Of a stretch of DNA of 64,000 nucleotides, positions 1 to 8,207 are shown piece after piece (within the stretch, counting starts at the first letter, position 1; each line of letters begins with the position of its first letter). Under the pieces are notes generated by a model. It did not search any database, was not told the DNA's origin, and saw only the letters and a list, made by a program, of their open reading frames with translations. The translations under genes and the position numbers were made by a program. The DNA lies in NCBI RefSeq assembly GCF_024320865.1, contig NZ_JANDBD010000007.1:310001-374000 (forward strand), written 5' to 3'. Source of the DNA: Mycolicibacterium arenosum (lineage in GTDB: Bacteria > Actinomycetota > Actinomycetes > Mycobacteriales > Mycobacteriaceae).

Positions 1-1152
1 TGTGATCGACCTTCTGCTGCTGCGCGCGCCAGTACATGTAGCCCGACAGGCCGACCAGGATCACGAAGATGAGCCCGTCGCCCGCCAGACCGGACCCGGT
101 GAGTGCCTCCACGCCGTGCGACAGCCAGAACGACAGCGCCCCAACGAGAGCGGCGGCGGGCAGGGTGATCAGCCACGCTGCGGCCATGCGGCCCGCGACC
201 GCCCAGCGCACCTGCGCACCCGGCTTGCCGACGCCGCTGCCGAGGATCGAGCCGGTGGCCACGTGCGTCGTCGACAGCGCCATGCCCGCGGCACTCGAGC
301 TCAGGATGATCGCCGCCGAGGACGCCTCGGCGGCCAGCCCCTGCGGCGACTCGATCTCGACGAGACCCTTTCCGAGCGTGCGGATCACGCGCCAGCCGCC
401 GATGTAGGTGCCGAGGCCGATGGCGAGCGCACAGGACGCGATGACCCAGAACGGCAGACCGTTCTCCTTGACGTCGCCGGTGAGGTGGCCGGTGGTGATG
501 AGGGCGAGCGCGATGACGCCCATCGTCTTCTGGGCGTCGTTGGTGCCGTGCGACAGGGCGACCAGCGAGGCCGTCGCGATCTGGCCCCAGCGGAAGCCGT
601 CCTCACGACGCTTCTTCATGACGTTGCGCGTGATCCGGTAGACCATCCAGGTGCCGCAGGCGGCGACCAGACCGGCGATGAACGGCGCTGCGAGGGCCGG
701 GATGATGACCTTGCCCAGCACGCCGCTCCAGTTGACGCCCGCCAGACCGAGCGCGGCGAGGCCGGCTCCGATGAGCCCGCCGAACAGTGCGTGCGACGAG
801 CTCGACGGGATGCCGAACAGCCACGTGAGGAGGTTCCACAGGATCCCGCCGATGAGACCGGCGAAGATGATCGTCAGGCCGGTCGAGGCGTCGATTCCGG
901 AGACCAGGGAACCCGTCTTACCGTCCTGGATCTTCAGCACCGACGTGGTGACGGTGACGGCCACCTCGACGGATAGGAAGGCGCCGACGAGGTTCAAGAT
1001 GCCCGCCAGGATGACGGCGGTCTTCGGCTTCAAGGCCTTGGTGGCGATCGAGGTCGCCATGGCGTTTCCGGTGTCGTGGAACCCGTTGGTGAAGTCGAAA
1101 GCCAGTGCCGTGGCAATCAACAGCACCAGGATGATCAGCTCTGCGCTCATGG
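1..1152 (-). CDS. pitA: Low-affinity inorganic phosphate transporter PitA (C-terminus cut by window edge)
   Basis: Read on the minus strand from the ATG at 1152, this gives 384 residues before the window ends; the M. tuberculosis PitA is about 417 residues, so roughly 30 are missing. It is a polytopic inner-membrane phosphate:H+ symporter of the Pit (PiT) family. The family's duplicated signature is visible: GFHDTGNA at residues 23-30, and a second copy, SHGTNDAQKT, in the second half. Several long hydrophobic segments lie between them. The neighbouring DUF3349-menE pair is transcribed divergently, as in other mycobacteria where pitA lies near menE. A PHO-box-like direct repeat lies about 100 bases upstream of the start. 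The identity is secure; regulation by phosphate is inference. Confidence 0.95.
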
Positions 1153-1245
1153 CGGTAATTGTGCGGCCATCCGCGGTGATTCACCTAGCCGGACTCACCG
1201 ACCTTTGCACCCGCTGAGCTGCGAGTTTTCCGTTTCCGCAAAGTT

Positions 1246-1267
1246 GTTCACCGAGTGTTCACCCACG
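1246..1267 (+). promoter_or_regulatory. Candidate PHO box: two 11-base direct repeats beginning GTTCACC
   Basis: GTTCACCGAGT (1246-1256) is followed directly by GTTCACCCACG (1257-1267), an exact 11-base period. The second unit matches the actinobacterial PHO-box unit known from Streptomyces PhoP (G, G/T, T, C, A, Y, Y, Y, R, G/C, G) at every position; the first matches 9 of 11. Related GTTCACA and CTTCACA words follow at 1292 and 1315. The site lies in the pitA/DUF3349 divergent region. Binding of a RegX3/PhoP-type regulator is inferred. Confidence 0.5.
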
Positions 1268-1399
1268 TTCTGCCGCACCGCCTTACAGGGTGTTCACAGA
1301 CACGCTGCCAGCAACTTCACAGGGTTGCGTCGGGGGGTTCTCGTCGTCCGATCGGCACTAGCATTCGTCGTGTCCGCACACCCTCGGGGAGTTGTCGTT

Positions 1400-1726
1400 G
1401 TGAACGCATTTCTGTCGAAGATCGTCGCGTGGATTACCGCCGGTTACCCCGAGGGGGTGCCCGGACCCGACCGGGTGCCGCTGATGGCCCTGCTGACCCG
1501 TCGTCTGACCGACGACGAGGTGAAGACCGTTGCGCGAACCCTCATCGAGCAAGGCGAGTTCGACCACATCGACATCGGTGTGCTGATCACCCAACTCACC
1601 GACGAACTGCCGCGCGAGGAGGACGTCGAACGGGTGCGCGCGCGACTCGCCGCCAAAGGGTGGCCGCTGGACGATCCGCGCGAGAGCGACGAGTCCGCCG
1701 ACGAGGACGCGGAGGGCCCGGCATAG
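1400..1726 (+). CDS. DUF3349 family small protein
   Basis: A 108-residue soluble protein resembling the Rv0543c family (DUF3349). No catalytic function is known for the family. The GTG at 1400 is chosen because GGGGAG lies 8 bases upstream and because family members begin with the same NAFL-type N-terminus; the open frame runs further upstream but without this signal. The C-terminus is strongly acidic (ESDESADEDAE). The gene lies immediately before menE with no gap, so the two are very probably co-transcribed. There are no membrane segments. The family assignment is confident; the role is unknown. Confidence 0.85.
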   Translation: MNAFLSKIVAWITAGYPEGVPGPDRVPLMALLTRRLTDDEVKTVARTLIEQGEFDHIDIGVLITQLTDELPREEDVERVRARLAAKGWPLDDPRESDESADEDAEGPA

Positions 1727-1731
1727 CCGTC

Positions 1732-2871
1732 CTGCGCGCACTTCCGGTCGGCGCCGGCGAGGCCGCGCTGGCGATCCTCCCGGCTCTCGAAACCGCCCTG
1801 ATCGGCGGTGACGCGGTCCTGCCCGTGCCCGTCGGCGACGAGCGCGAGACCGACCTCCTCACCACGTCGCTGCGCGCGGGCGAGCACATCGACGACGACG
1901 TCGCCGTCGTGGTGTCCACCTCGGGGACGACGGGAATTCCCAAGGGCGCCATGCTGTCCGCGGCCGCATTGACCGCGAGTGCCACGGCGACGCACGTCCG
2001 ACTCGGCGGGCCCGGCCGCTGGCTGCTGGCGCTGCCCGCCCACCACGTGGCCGGCCTGCAGGTGCTGGTGCGCAGCACGGTGGCGGGCACCACCCCGGTC
2101 GCGCTGCCCGCCAGCTTCGAGGTCGCCGAACTGCCAACGGCGATAGCGCGTTTGGGCTCGAGCCGACGCTACGCCTCGCTGGTGGCGGTGCAGCTGGACA
2201 AGGCGCTGCGCGACCGCGCGGCGGCTGCGGCGCTGGCCGAGTTGGACGCGGTGCTGATCGGCGGCGGCCCGATGCCCCCGACCGTCGCCGAGCGGGCGGC
2301 GGCGGCCGGCGTGCGCGTCGTCCGGACCTACGGCATGAGCGAGACCGCGGGCGGCTGCGTGTACGACGGTCACCCGCTGGACGGCGTGCGCATCCGGATC
2401 GCCGACGGTCGGGTGGTGCTCGGCGGCCCGACCGTCGCCACCGGATACCGCAATCCCGCGACGCCGGACCCGTTCTCGGAGCCGGGCTGGTTCCGCACCG
2501 ATGACGTTGGCACACTTGATGATTCGGGTGCGCTGCGCATCCTCGGCCGGGTGGACGACGCGATCAGCACGGGCGGGCTGACGGTGTTCCCCCAGCTGGT
2601 CGAGGCCGCGCTCGCGACCCATCCCGCCATCGCGGACAGCGGGGTGTTCGGCGTGGCCGACGAGCGGCTGGGCCAGCGTGTGGTGGCGGCCGTCGTGCTG
2701 ACACCGGGGCACACCGCGCCGACCGTCGCCGAACTGCGCGATCACGTCGCCCGCGACCTGGACCCCACGGCGGCACCACGCGAGCTGCACGTGCTCGACA
2801 CGCTCCCCCGCCGCGGCATCGGCAAGCTGGACCGAAGGGAGCTGACCGTCAGGTTCGGTGCGGGCGCATGA
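1732..2871 (+). CDS. menE: O-succinylbenzoate-CoA ligase MenE (start codon uncertain)
   Basis: MenE activates o-succinylbenzoate with ATP and CoA in menaquinone synthesis. The adenylate-forming enzyme signatures are present: STSGTTGIPKG (P-loop), TYGMSE, a GWFRTDD stretch, and a C-terminal GIGKLDR lysine region. As in other mycobacteria it is short (about 380 residues against about 450 in E. coli), because the N-terminal part is reduced. The homologous N-terminus begins near LRALPVGAGEAAL at 1732, but there is no ATG, GTG or TTG between a GTG at 1660, inside the upstream gene, and a GTG at 1825. A GGAGGG ribosome site at 1711 would suit ATA at 1723 or CTG at 1732. The coordinates mark the first conserved residue. 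Function is secure, the start is not. Confidence 0.88.
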   Translation: MRALPVGAGEAALAILPALETALIGGDAVLPVPVGDERETDLLTTSLRAGEHIDDDVAVVVSTSGTTGIPKGAMLSAAALTASATATHVRLGGPGRWLLALPAHHVAGLQVLVRSTVAGTTPVALPASFEVAELPTAIARLGSSRRYASLVAVQLDKALRDRAAAAALAELDAVLIGGGPMPPTVAERAAAAGVRVVRTYGMSETAGGCVYDGHPLDGVRIRIADGRVVLGGPTVATGYRNPATPDPFSEPGWFRTDDVGTLDDSGALRILGRVDDAISTGGLTVFPQLVEAALATHPAIADSGVFGVADERLGQRVVAAVVLTPGHTAPTVAELRDHVARDLDPTAAPRELHVLDTLPRRGIGKLDRRELTVRFGAGA

Positions 2872-2878
2872 TGGAGTG

Positions 2879-3493
2879 ATGCGCGCTGAAGTCACGTCGG
2901 TCGACGCCCTCCGGGCCATCATCGGTGAACCCAATCCGGCCGTGGCGAAGAAGGTCACCGACCGTCTCTCGGAGGACCAGCAGACCTGGTTGTCCGCCTC
3001 CCCGCTGGGATTCGTCGCCACCACCGACGCCGACGGCCGCGTCGACGTCTCCCCCAAGGGCGACCCGCCGGGCTTCGTCCACATCATCGACGAACGCACC
3101 ATCGCCATCCCCGAACGCCCCGGCAACAAGCGCGTCGACGGGTTCCTCAACCTGCTGCAGCGCCCGCACGTCGGCACCGTGTTCCTGATTCCCGGCCGCG
3201 GTGACACGCTGCGGATCAACGGCACCGGCACCGTCCTCTCCGACGCCGACTACTTCGACGCGATGATCGTCGACGGCAAGCGGCCCATCCTGGCTCTGGA
3301 GATCGCCGTCGAGGAGGTGTTCTTCCACTGCGCCAAGGCGTTCCTGCGATCCAACGCGTGGCGGCCGGACACCTGGGACCCCACCGCCGTGCCGACGGTG
3401 GCGCAGCTGGCCAAAGCCATCAAACCCGACATGTCCGACGCCGATCTGGAGAGGTACTACGCAGAAGACAACATGCGGAAGGTGCTCTACTAG
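2879..3493 (+). CDS. Pyridoxamine 5'-phosphate oxidase-like flavin-binding split-barrel protein
   Basis: A 204-residue protein of the PPOX-type FMN-binding split-barrel superfamily (COG3576-like). The typical core is present: an early SPLGFVATTDADG strand region, VSPKGDPPGF near residues 55-65, then RPGNKRVDGFLNLL and VGTVFLIPGRGDTLRI. Family members bind FMN, or sometimes F420 or heme; the substrate is unknown. The ATG at 2879 is preferred over a GTG at 2858 because the latter lies inside menE. It follows menE by 8 bases and could be read through from it. This gene marks the left end of the block absent from this place in M. tuberculosis. Confidence 0.8.
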   Translation: MRAEVTSVDALRAIIGEPNPAVAKKVTDRLSEDQQTWLSASPLGFVATTDADGRVDVSPKGDPPGFVHIIDERTIAIPERPGNKRVDGFLNLLQRPHVGTVFLIPGRGDTLRINGTGTVLSDADYFDAMIVDGKRPILALEIAVEEVFFHCAKAFLRSNAWRPDTWDPTAVPTVAQLAKAIKPDMSDADLERYYAEDNMRKVLY

Positions 3494-3598
3494 ACAGCGA
3501 TCGTCACCGAATTGATTCACTTTCGCCGGTTTGGTTTTGACGGAACGGGCAATTCCCTGTGCCAGGGAACAACCCCTCGAACAGATCGGAATAGAACG

Positions 3599-3754
3599 AT
3601 GATCATTCTCGGTGTAGTGCTGCTGCTGATCGGCTACTTCACTGGCCTCTCGATCCTGTATACGATCGGCGGCATTCTTCTCGTCGTCGGCGTGGTCTTC
3701 TGGATCCTGGGCGCGGTCGGACGGCCCGTCGGAGGCCGAAAAGTCTGGTTGTAG
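3599..3754 (+). CDS. Small hydrophobic membrane protein (DUF6131-like)
   Basis: A 51-residue protein that is almost entirely two transmembrane helices (residues about 2-17 and 21-40), joined by a short turn and followed by a basic tail. Such proteins (DUF6131-like) are widespread in mycobacteria and often lie near stress genes. ATG at 3599 begins directly with the first helix. Its stop codon is immediately followed by the GTG of the AI-2E transporter gene, so the two form an operon. Upstream lies a weak SigF-like pattern (GTTT at 3529, GGGCAA at 3547, 14-base spacer). No function is known. Confidence 0.75.
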   Translation: MIILGVVLLLIGYFTGLSILYTIGGILLVVGVVFWILGAVGRPVGGRKVWL

Positions 3755-4879
3755 GTGACCGACTCCCATGAGGAGTCGGTAAGCCCCCTGGTTCGACGGG
3801 CCGCGGCGTGGTCATGGCGATTACTCGTCATCTTCGCCGCGGCCGTCGTACTTCTGGAGGTCTTGCGCAGGCTCGGTTTCGTCGTCGTGCCAGTCGCTCT
3901 GGCCCTGATGCTCGCCGCTCTACTGCTGCCCGCGGTCGACGCACTCGATCGCTACGGTGCGGCACGGGGCGGTGCCGTCGCGTTCGTGGTGATCCTCGGA
4001 CTGTCCGCTCTGGTCGCGATCCTGTCGTTCGTCGTCAACCAATTCGTCGACGGCGCACCCCAACTCGTCGACGAGATCACCCGCAGCATCGAGGGCGCCA
4101 GGGATTGGCTCGCCACCGGACCGCTGCATCTGAGCAGCGACCAGTTGACCCGCGCGGGCGACTCGATCATCGACGCCTTGCGCAACAATCAAACCCAGCT
4201 CACGACCGGCGCGTTGTCCACCGCGGGCACCATCGCCGAAATCCTCACCGGCGCACTGCTGACGCTCTTCGCGGTGATCTTCTTCCTACTCGGCGGGCGC
4301 GGCATCTGGCAGTTCGTCACCAAGGCCGTTCCCGCACCGCAGCGGGATCGCGTCCGCGAGGCGGGTGCGGCCGGTTTCCACTCGCTGGCCGGTTACGCCC
4401 GCGCCACCTCGCTCGTCGCTCTCGTCGACGCCGTCGCCATCGGCAGCGGGCTGGCGATCATGGGAATCCCGCTGGCGTTGCCACTCGCCTCGCTGATCTT
4501 CATCGGCGCGTTCGTCCCGGTGGTCGGCGCCCTGGTCACCGGGTTCCTGGCGGTCATCGTGGCGCTGTTCGCGAAGGGACTGGTCTACGCGCTCATCACC
4601 CTGGTACTGATCATCGCCGTCATGCAGCTGGAAGCCCATGTGCTGCAACCACTCGTGATGGGGCGCGCGGTGTCGCTGCACCCACTGGCCGTCGTTCTCG
4701 GCATCACCACCGGCTACGTGCTGGCCGGTGTCATCGGCGCTCTGCTCGCGGTGCCTCTCATCGCGTTCGCCAACAGCTTCGTCCGCGTGCTGGGCGCCGA
4801 GGAACCCGAGGCGGCGTCGGTGGAGCTGAAGCGGGACGACGGTCCGCTGATCGACGCGACAACCGACGACACCGGCTGA
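3755..4879 (+). CDS. AI-2E family transporter (PerM-like membrane permease)
   Basis: A 374-residue polytopic protein of the AI-2E/PerM (DUF20/UPF0118) family. It has the family layout: two or three N-terminal helices, a long amphipathic loop region (about residues 95-165), then five more helices, including the conserved FVPVVGALVTGF and LEAHVLQPLVMGR stretches near residues 250-310. Members are linked to export of small molecules or Na+/H+ exchange; the substrate here cannot be told. GTG at 3755 abuts the stop of the small membrane gene. The C-terminal 30 residues are acidic and cytoplasmic. It converges with the antiporter gene, leaving one base between them. Confidence 0.88.
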   Translation: MTDSHEESVSPLVRRAAAWSWRLLVIFAAAVVLLEVLRRLGFVVVPVALALMLAALLLPAVDALDRYGAARGGAVAFVVILGLSALVAILSFVVNQFVDGAPQLVDEITRSIEGARDWLATGPLHLSSDQLTRAGDSIIDALRNNQTQLTTGALSTAGTIAEILTGALLTLFAVIFFLLGGRGIWQFVTKAVPAPQRDRVREAGAAGFHSLAGYARATSLVALVDAVAIGSGLAIMGIPLALPLASLIFIGAFVPVVGALVTGFLAVIVALFAKGLVYALITLVLIIAVMQLEAHVLQPLVMGRAVSLHPLAVVLGITTGYVLAGVIGALLAVPLIAFANSFVRVLGAEEPEAASVELKRDDGPLIDATTDDTG

Positions 4880-4880
4880 G

Positions 4881-6446
4881 TCACTCGGGCTGGGTGCCGC
4901 GCGCGTCGAGACGACGCAACACGACGTCGACGAGCACGGGATCAACACCCGACTCCGTTCTGGCGGTGACGATCTCCTCGCGCGCAGCGGCGAGCATCTG
5001 GTCCTTCACCGCATTCGCGGTGAACGCGTGGTCGACCGTCCGCTCGGCCTCCTCGGCCGAGTGCTCCTCGGGCTTGAAACCCAGCGAGTGCCACATCCGG
5101 TCGGCGTTCTCGTCGGCGTGGTCGATGACGTCGGCGGGGATGTCCCCCGCGTCGCGCAACTCGTCCAGACGTTCGTTACCCGCCTGCCGCGCGCGGCGGA
5201 TCAGGTCCTGCTCCTCACCGGCGATCTCGTCGTCGGAAGCCTTGACGCCCAACCACTTCACGACCAGCGGCAGCGTCATCCCCTGCACCAGCATGGTCAC
5301 GGCGATCACCACGAACGCGATGAAGATCAGGCGCTCCCGCTCCGGGAAGGGAGTCGGCGCCACCGGCAGCGCGAGCACCGCGGCGAGCGTGACCACACCG
5401 CGCATCCCGGACCAGGACGCCACCGTCATCTCGCGCCAGCCCACCGGTTCGGCGCCGACGCCCTTGCGGCGGCGCAGTCGCTCGTCCACCGCGGCGACCG
5501 GGAAGATCCAGGCGAAGCGCAGCACGATCACCACCGCCGTGACGACGAGGGCCTGCACGAGCGCCGTGCTCAACGGCCCGGTCACATTCGACGCGACGCT
5601 GCGGATCTCCAAGCCGACGAAGGCGAAAGCCACTCCCGTGATGAGCAATTCGAGGATCTCCCAGGTGGCGCCGGTAGCCAGGCGGGTCTGGGACGACTCC
5701 ACGTCACCGTAGCGACTGAGTCCGAGCGCGACCGTGACCACCGCGAGCACGCCGCTGCCGTGCGCGACGTCGGCCGCCGCGTACGCGGCGAACGGAACCA
5801 CCAGGACCAGCGCGCTGCCCGCCGGATGTGCGGGCAACGCAGTGAGCAACCGGCGGGCGACGAACGCCATCGCCACCCCGACGGCGACTCCGATCACCAC
5901 GGCCAGCCCGAGTTCGGTCGCCGCGTGTCCCGCCGAGAACGCACCCGTCAGCGTCGCGGCGATCGCGACGTCGTAGAGGACCAGCGCCGTCGCGTCGTTC
6001 GACAGTCCTTCGCCCTCGAGAATGGTGCGCAAGCGACGCGGTAGCCGCAGCTTCTGAGCCACCGCGGTAGCGGCCACCGGATCGGGTGGCGCGATGGCCG
6101 CGGCGACGGCCACTCCCGCGAGCAGCGGCAGACCCGGCACCACCGCGCTCAACACCACGCCGACCACGAAGGCGGTCACCGCCACCAGCGCCACCGCGAG
6201 AAGGCCGATGGCACGCCGGTTGTCGAGGAACTGCCGCCACGACGTCCGCCTGGCCGCGGCGAACAGAAGAGGCGGCAGCACCAGCGGCAGGATCCACTCC
6301 GGGTTCGGTTCGGGGATCGGCAGGCCGGGCACCGCGGCGAGCAGCATCCCGAACGCCAACAGCACCGCGGGATACGGCACGGAGACGCGTTGCGCGAGCG
6401 GAGCCAGCACCACCGTCGCAAGGACGAGCACCAGCACGACGATCAC
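4881..6446 (-). CDS. CPA1 family Na+/H+ antiporter
   Basis: A 521-residue cation/proton antiporter with about 12 transmembrane helices and a hydrophilic C-terminal tail of about 110 residues. CPA1/NhaP hallmarks are visible: APPDPVAATAV in helix 5 and EGEGLSNDATALVLY with the ion-binding Asn-Asp pair. It would exchange Na+ or K+ for protons across the cytoplasmic membrane. GTG at 6446 is chosen because GAGGAG lies 9 bases upstream; the open frame extends to 6545, but that segment is not hydrophobic and would cover the promoter. A GGTT-N15-GGGTAT pattern lies about 40 bases upstream. It is divergent from the flavoprotein gene at 6551. Confidence 0.9.
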   Translation of the reverse strand: MIVVLVLVLATVVLAPLAQRVSVPYPAVLLAFGMLLAAVPGLPIPEPNPEWILPLVLPPLLFAAARRTSWRQFLDNRRAIGLLAVALVAVTAFVVGVVLSAVVPGLPLLAGVAVAAAIAPPDPVAATAVAQKLRLPRRLRTILEGEGLSNDATALVLYDVAIAATLTGAFSAGHAATELGLAVVIGVAVGVAMAFVARRLLTALPAHPAGSALVLVVPFAAYAAADVAHGSGVLAVVTVALGLSRYGDVESSQTRLATGATWEILELLITGVAFAFVGLEIRSVASNVTGPLSTALVQALVVTAVVIVLRFAWIFPVAAVDERLRRRKGVGAEPVGWREMTVASWSGMRGVVTLAAVLALPVAPTPFPERERLIFIAFVVIAVTMLVQGMTLPLVVKWLGVKASDDEIAGEEQDLIRRARQAGNERLDELRDAGDIPADVIDHADENADRMWHSLGFKPEEHSAEEAERTVDHAFTANAVKDQMLAAAREEIVTARTESGVDPVLVDVVLRRLDARGTQPE

Positions 6447-6482
6447 GGCCCACCACTCCTCTACAAGGTCAGACCCGGCGCG

Positions 6483-6507
6483 ATACCCGAAACGAGCCGT
6501 CGCAACC
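6483..6507 (-). promoter_or_regulatory. SigF-type promoter candidate for the Na+/H+ antiporter
   Basis: Minus strand: GGTT (6507-6504), 15 bases, then GGGTAT (6488-6483). The mycobacterial SigF consensus is roughly GTTT/GGWWT, N15-17, GGGTAY. Transcription from here would leave a leader of about 30 bases containing the GAGGAG ribosome site of the antiporter. It lies back to back with the candidate at 6517-6541. Confidence 0.5.
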
Positions 6508-6516
6508 CGCCCTGCC

Positions 6517-6541
6517 GTGTCGCCGGTGCCGAAGCGGGTAC
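6517..6541 (+). promoter_or_regulatory. SigF-type promoter candidate for the flavoprotein gene
   Basis: GTGT (6517-6520), 15 bases, then GGGTAC (6536-6541). The -10 hexamer is a full match to GGGTAY and lies only 9 bases from the ATG at 6551, so the message would be leaderless or nearly so, a common arrangement in mycobacteria. Confidence 0.5.
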
Positions 6542-6550
6542 GCACCGTGC

Positions 6551-7702
6551 ATGAGTGCAGCAGGATTGGTCATCATCGGAAGCGGCCCCGCCGGCGTCGC
6601 GGCGGCTGAAGCCTTTCGCGAACACGACGCCGACGCACCCGTGCGGATCATGACCGAAGACCCCGATCCGCCGTACGAACGTCCACCGCTGAGCAAGGAG
6701 TACCTGCGCGGGACGACCGACGACGTGGCCCTTCACCCCGCTGACTGGTTCGCCGAGCGATCCATCGAACTGCACCGCGGGACCGTCACCGAACTCGACG
6801 TCACCGACCACGCCATCCTGCTCGGCGACGACCGGATGGCCTACGACGCCCTGGTGCTGGCCACCGGAGCGGCACCTCGGCCGTTGCTCGTTCCCGGCGG
6901 TGAGCGCGCGCTGTCACTGCGGTCGCTGACCGACGCCCGTCGGTTGCGCGAGGCGGCCACCGGTGCGAAGACGGCGGTCGTCATCGGTGCGGGGTTCATC
7001 GGATGCGAGGCGGCGGCGTCGTTGGCGATGCGCGGAATCACCGTCCATCTGGTGGCACCCGACACACTCCCCCAGGAGAAGCGGCTGGGTTCCGACGCCG
7101 GGCACCGCATCACCGACCTGGTGACCGCGACGGGTGTGCGCTACGTCGGCAACACCTCGGTACGCGAGATCGGTTCGCACTCGGTGCTTCTGGACGACGA
7201 ACGGACTATCGAGGCCGACCTGGTGCTCGCCGCCACCGGCGTCACGCCCAACAGCGACCTCGCACGGGCTGCCGGACTACGCGTCGAGAACTCGCTCATC
7301 GTCGTCGACGGGCACATGCGCACCTCCGCCGACGACGTCTACGCCGCGGGCGATATCGCGTTGGCGCACAACGCCGATGCCGGCCGTGCGATCGCCGTCG
7401 AGCACTGGCAGGATGCGGCGGATCAGGGTGAGGTCGCGGGGGCACGCGCGGCGGGCCGAACCGTGTCGTGGTCGGGTGCGCCGGGATTCTGGTCCGACAT
7501 CGGCGATGCGACGCTGAAGTACAGCGCGTGGGGCGACGGCTACGAGCACAGCCGAATCGTGGACCACGACGACGGCTTCACCGTGTGGTACGAGCGCGAC
7601 GGCGTACTCGTCGGCGTGCTCACCCACAACGCCGACGACGACTACGACCTCGGGGGACGGCTCATCGTCGAGGGCGGGCCCGCTCCGACACCCGTCCGCT
7701 GA
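6551..7702 (+). CDS. FAD-dependent ferredoxin reductase-like NAD(P)H oxidoreductase
   Basis: A 383-residue pyridine-nucleotide disulfide oxidoreductase-fold flavoprotein of the ferredoxin/rubredoxin reductase type. An FAD-binding IIGSGPAGVAAAE lies at residues 8-20, the NAD(P)H site VVIGAGFIGCEAAA near residue 140, and the FAD-contacting YAAGDIALAHN near residue 265. The C-terminal portion (FWSDIGDATLKYSAWG) is the reductase C-terminal domain. It would pass electrons from NAD(P)H to a ferredoxin or similar partner; the nearby CDGSH protein and di-iron protein are possible clients by inference only. ATG at 6551 lies 9 bases from a GGGTAC -10 element. Confidence 0.87.
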   Translation: MSAAGLVIIGSGPAGVAAAEAFREHDADAPVRIMTEDPDPPYERPPLSKEYLRGTTDDVALHPADWFAERSIELHRGTVTELDVTDHAILLGDDRMAYDALVLATGAAPRPLLVPGGERALSLRSLTDARRLREAATGAKTAVVIGAGFIGCEAAASLAMRGITVHLVAPDTLPQEKRLGSDAGHRITDLVTATGVRYVGNTSVREIGSHSVLLDDERTIEADLVLAATGVTPNSDLARAAGLRVENSLIVVDGHMRTSADDVYAAGDIALAHNADAGRAIAVEHWQDAADQGEVAGARAAGRTVSWSGAPGFWSDIGDATLKYSAWGDGYEHSRIVDHDDGFTVWYERDGVLVGVLTHNADDDYDLGGRLIVEGGPAPTPVR

Positions 7703-7741
7703 CCTCGCTGCCCGTCGAGCACGAGAAATGCTCGCCCGGCT

Positions 7742-7766
7742 GTTTGAGGCGTCGAATGACGGGCAT
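7742..7766 (+). promoter_or_regulatory. SigF-type promoter candidate for the CsbD gene
   Basis: GTTT (7742-7745), 15 bases, then GGGCAT (7761-7766); this is one mismatch from GGGTAT. Transcription would start about 50 bases before the ATG at 7823. CsbD proteins are classical general-stress proteins (SigB-controlled in Bacillus), which fits. Confidence 0.5.
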
Positions 7767-7822
7767 GCGTTCGTCACGGGTTGCTTATTCGGGCGACCCG
7801 CACGATCTCGAGAGGAGCCACC

Positions 7823-8062
7823 ATGGCTGACGACAAGAGCGGTCCCGCAGAAGGCGCCAAGGGCGTCGTGGAAGACGTCAAGGGCAAGGCCAAGGAAGCG
7901 GTGGGAGCCGTGACCGGTAACGAGAACCTGTCCGAAGAGGGCAAGGCCCAGCAGGACAAGGCGGACGCGCAGCGCGACGTCGCCAAGAAGGAAGCCGAGG
8001 CCGACGCGGCCCGCGCCGGCGCCTCCGCAGCCGAGAAGCGTCAAGAGGCGCACCAGAACTGA
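7823..8062 (+). CDS. CsbD family general stress protein
   Basis: A 79-residue, highly charged, Lys/Glu/Ala-rich protein without hydrophobic core or Cys. The N-terminal half carries the CsbD pattern (GAKGVVEDVKGKAKEAVGAV, residues about 11-30), which in this family forms amphipathic helices. The second half is a low-complexity Ala/Lys/Glu helix. CsbD proteins accumulate under general stress; the molecular role is unknown. GAGAGGAG lies 7 bases before the ATG. The gene stands alone, with a SigF-like promoter upstream and a strong hairpin just after its stop. Confidence 0.9.
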   Translation: MADDKSGPAEGAKGVVEDVKGKAKEAVGAVTGNENLSEEGKAQQDKADAQRDVAKKEAEADAARAGASAAEKRQEAHQN

Positions 8063-8070
8063 TTCATCGA

Positions 8071-8110
8071 CGACGAGCCCGGCGACCGCATACGGTCGCC
8101 GGGTTCGTCG
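8071..8110 (+). terminator. Strong stem-loop terminator after the CsbD gene
   Basis: An 18-base arm (8071-8088) and its near-perfect complement (8093-8110) enclose a CATA loop, with 17 Watson-Crick pairs and one G-U. It begins 9 bases after the CsbD stop codon. There is no clear U-tract, as is common for mycobacterial terminators. Confidence 0.8.
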
Positions 8111-8147
8111 TTGCCGCTGTGCCACATGTTGCGACGCAGTGCCTTTC

Positions 8148-8172
8148 GCTTGAAACCTCACAGGTCGGGTAT
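8148..8172 (+). promoter_or_regulatory. SigF-type promoter candidate for the methyltransferase-CDGSH operon
   Basis: GCTT (8148-8151), 15 bases, then a full GGGTAT (8167-8172). The leader to the GTG at 8208 would be about 28 bases and would contain AGAGGA. The -35 matches 3 of 4 bases, so this is weaker than the sites at 10124 and 11479. Confidence 0.4.
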
Positions 8173-8207
8173 CAGCCTGCAAATCGCATCAACCGGAAGA
8201 GGATTCC

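Noticed and set aside
3529..3552. A SigF-like pattern before the small membrane gene at 3599
   Set aside because: The spacer is 14 bases and the -10 (GGGCAA) matches only 4 of 6, so it is too weak to list with the others.
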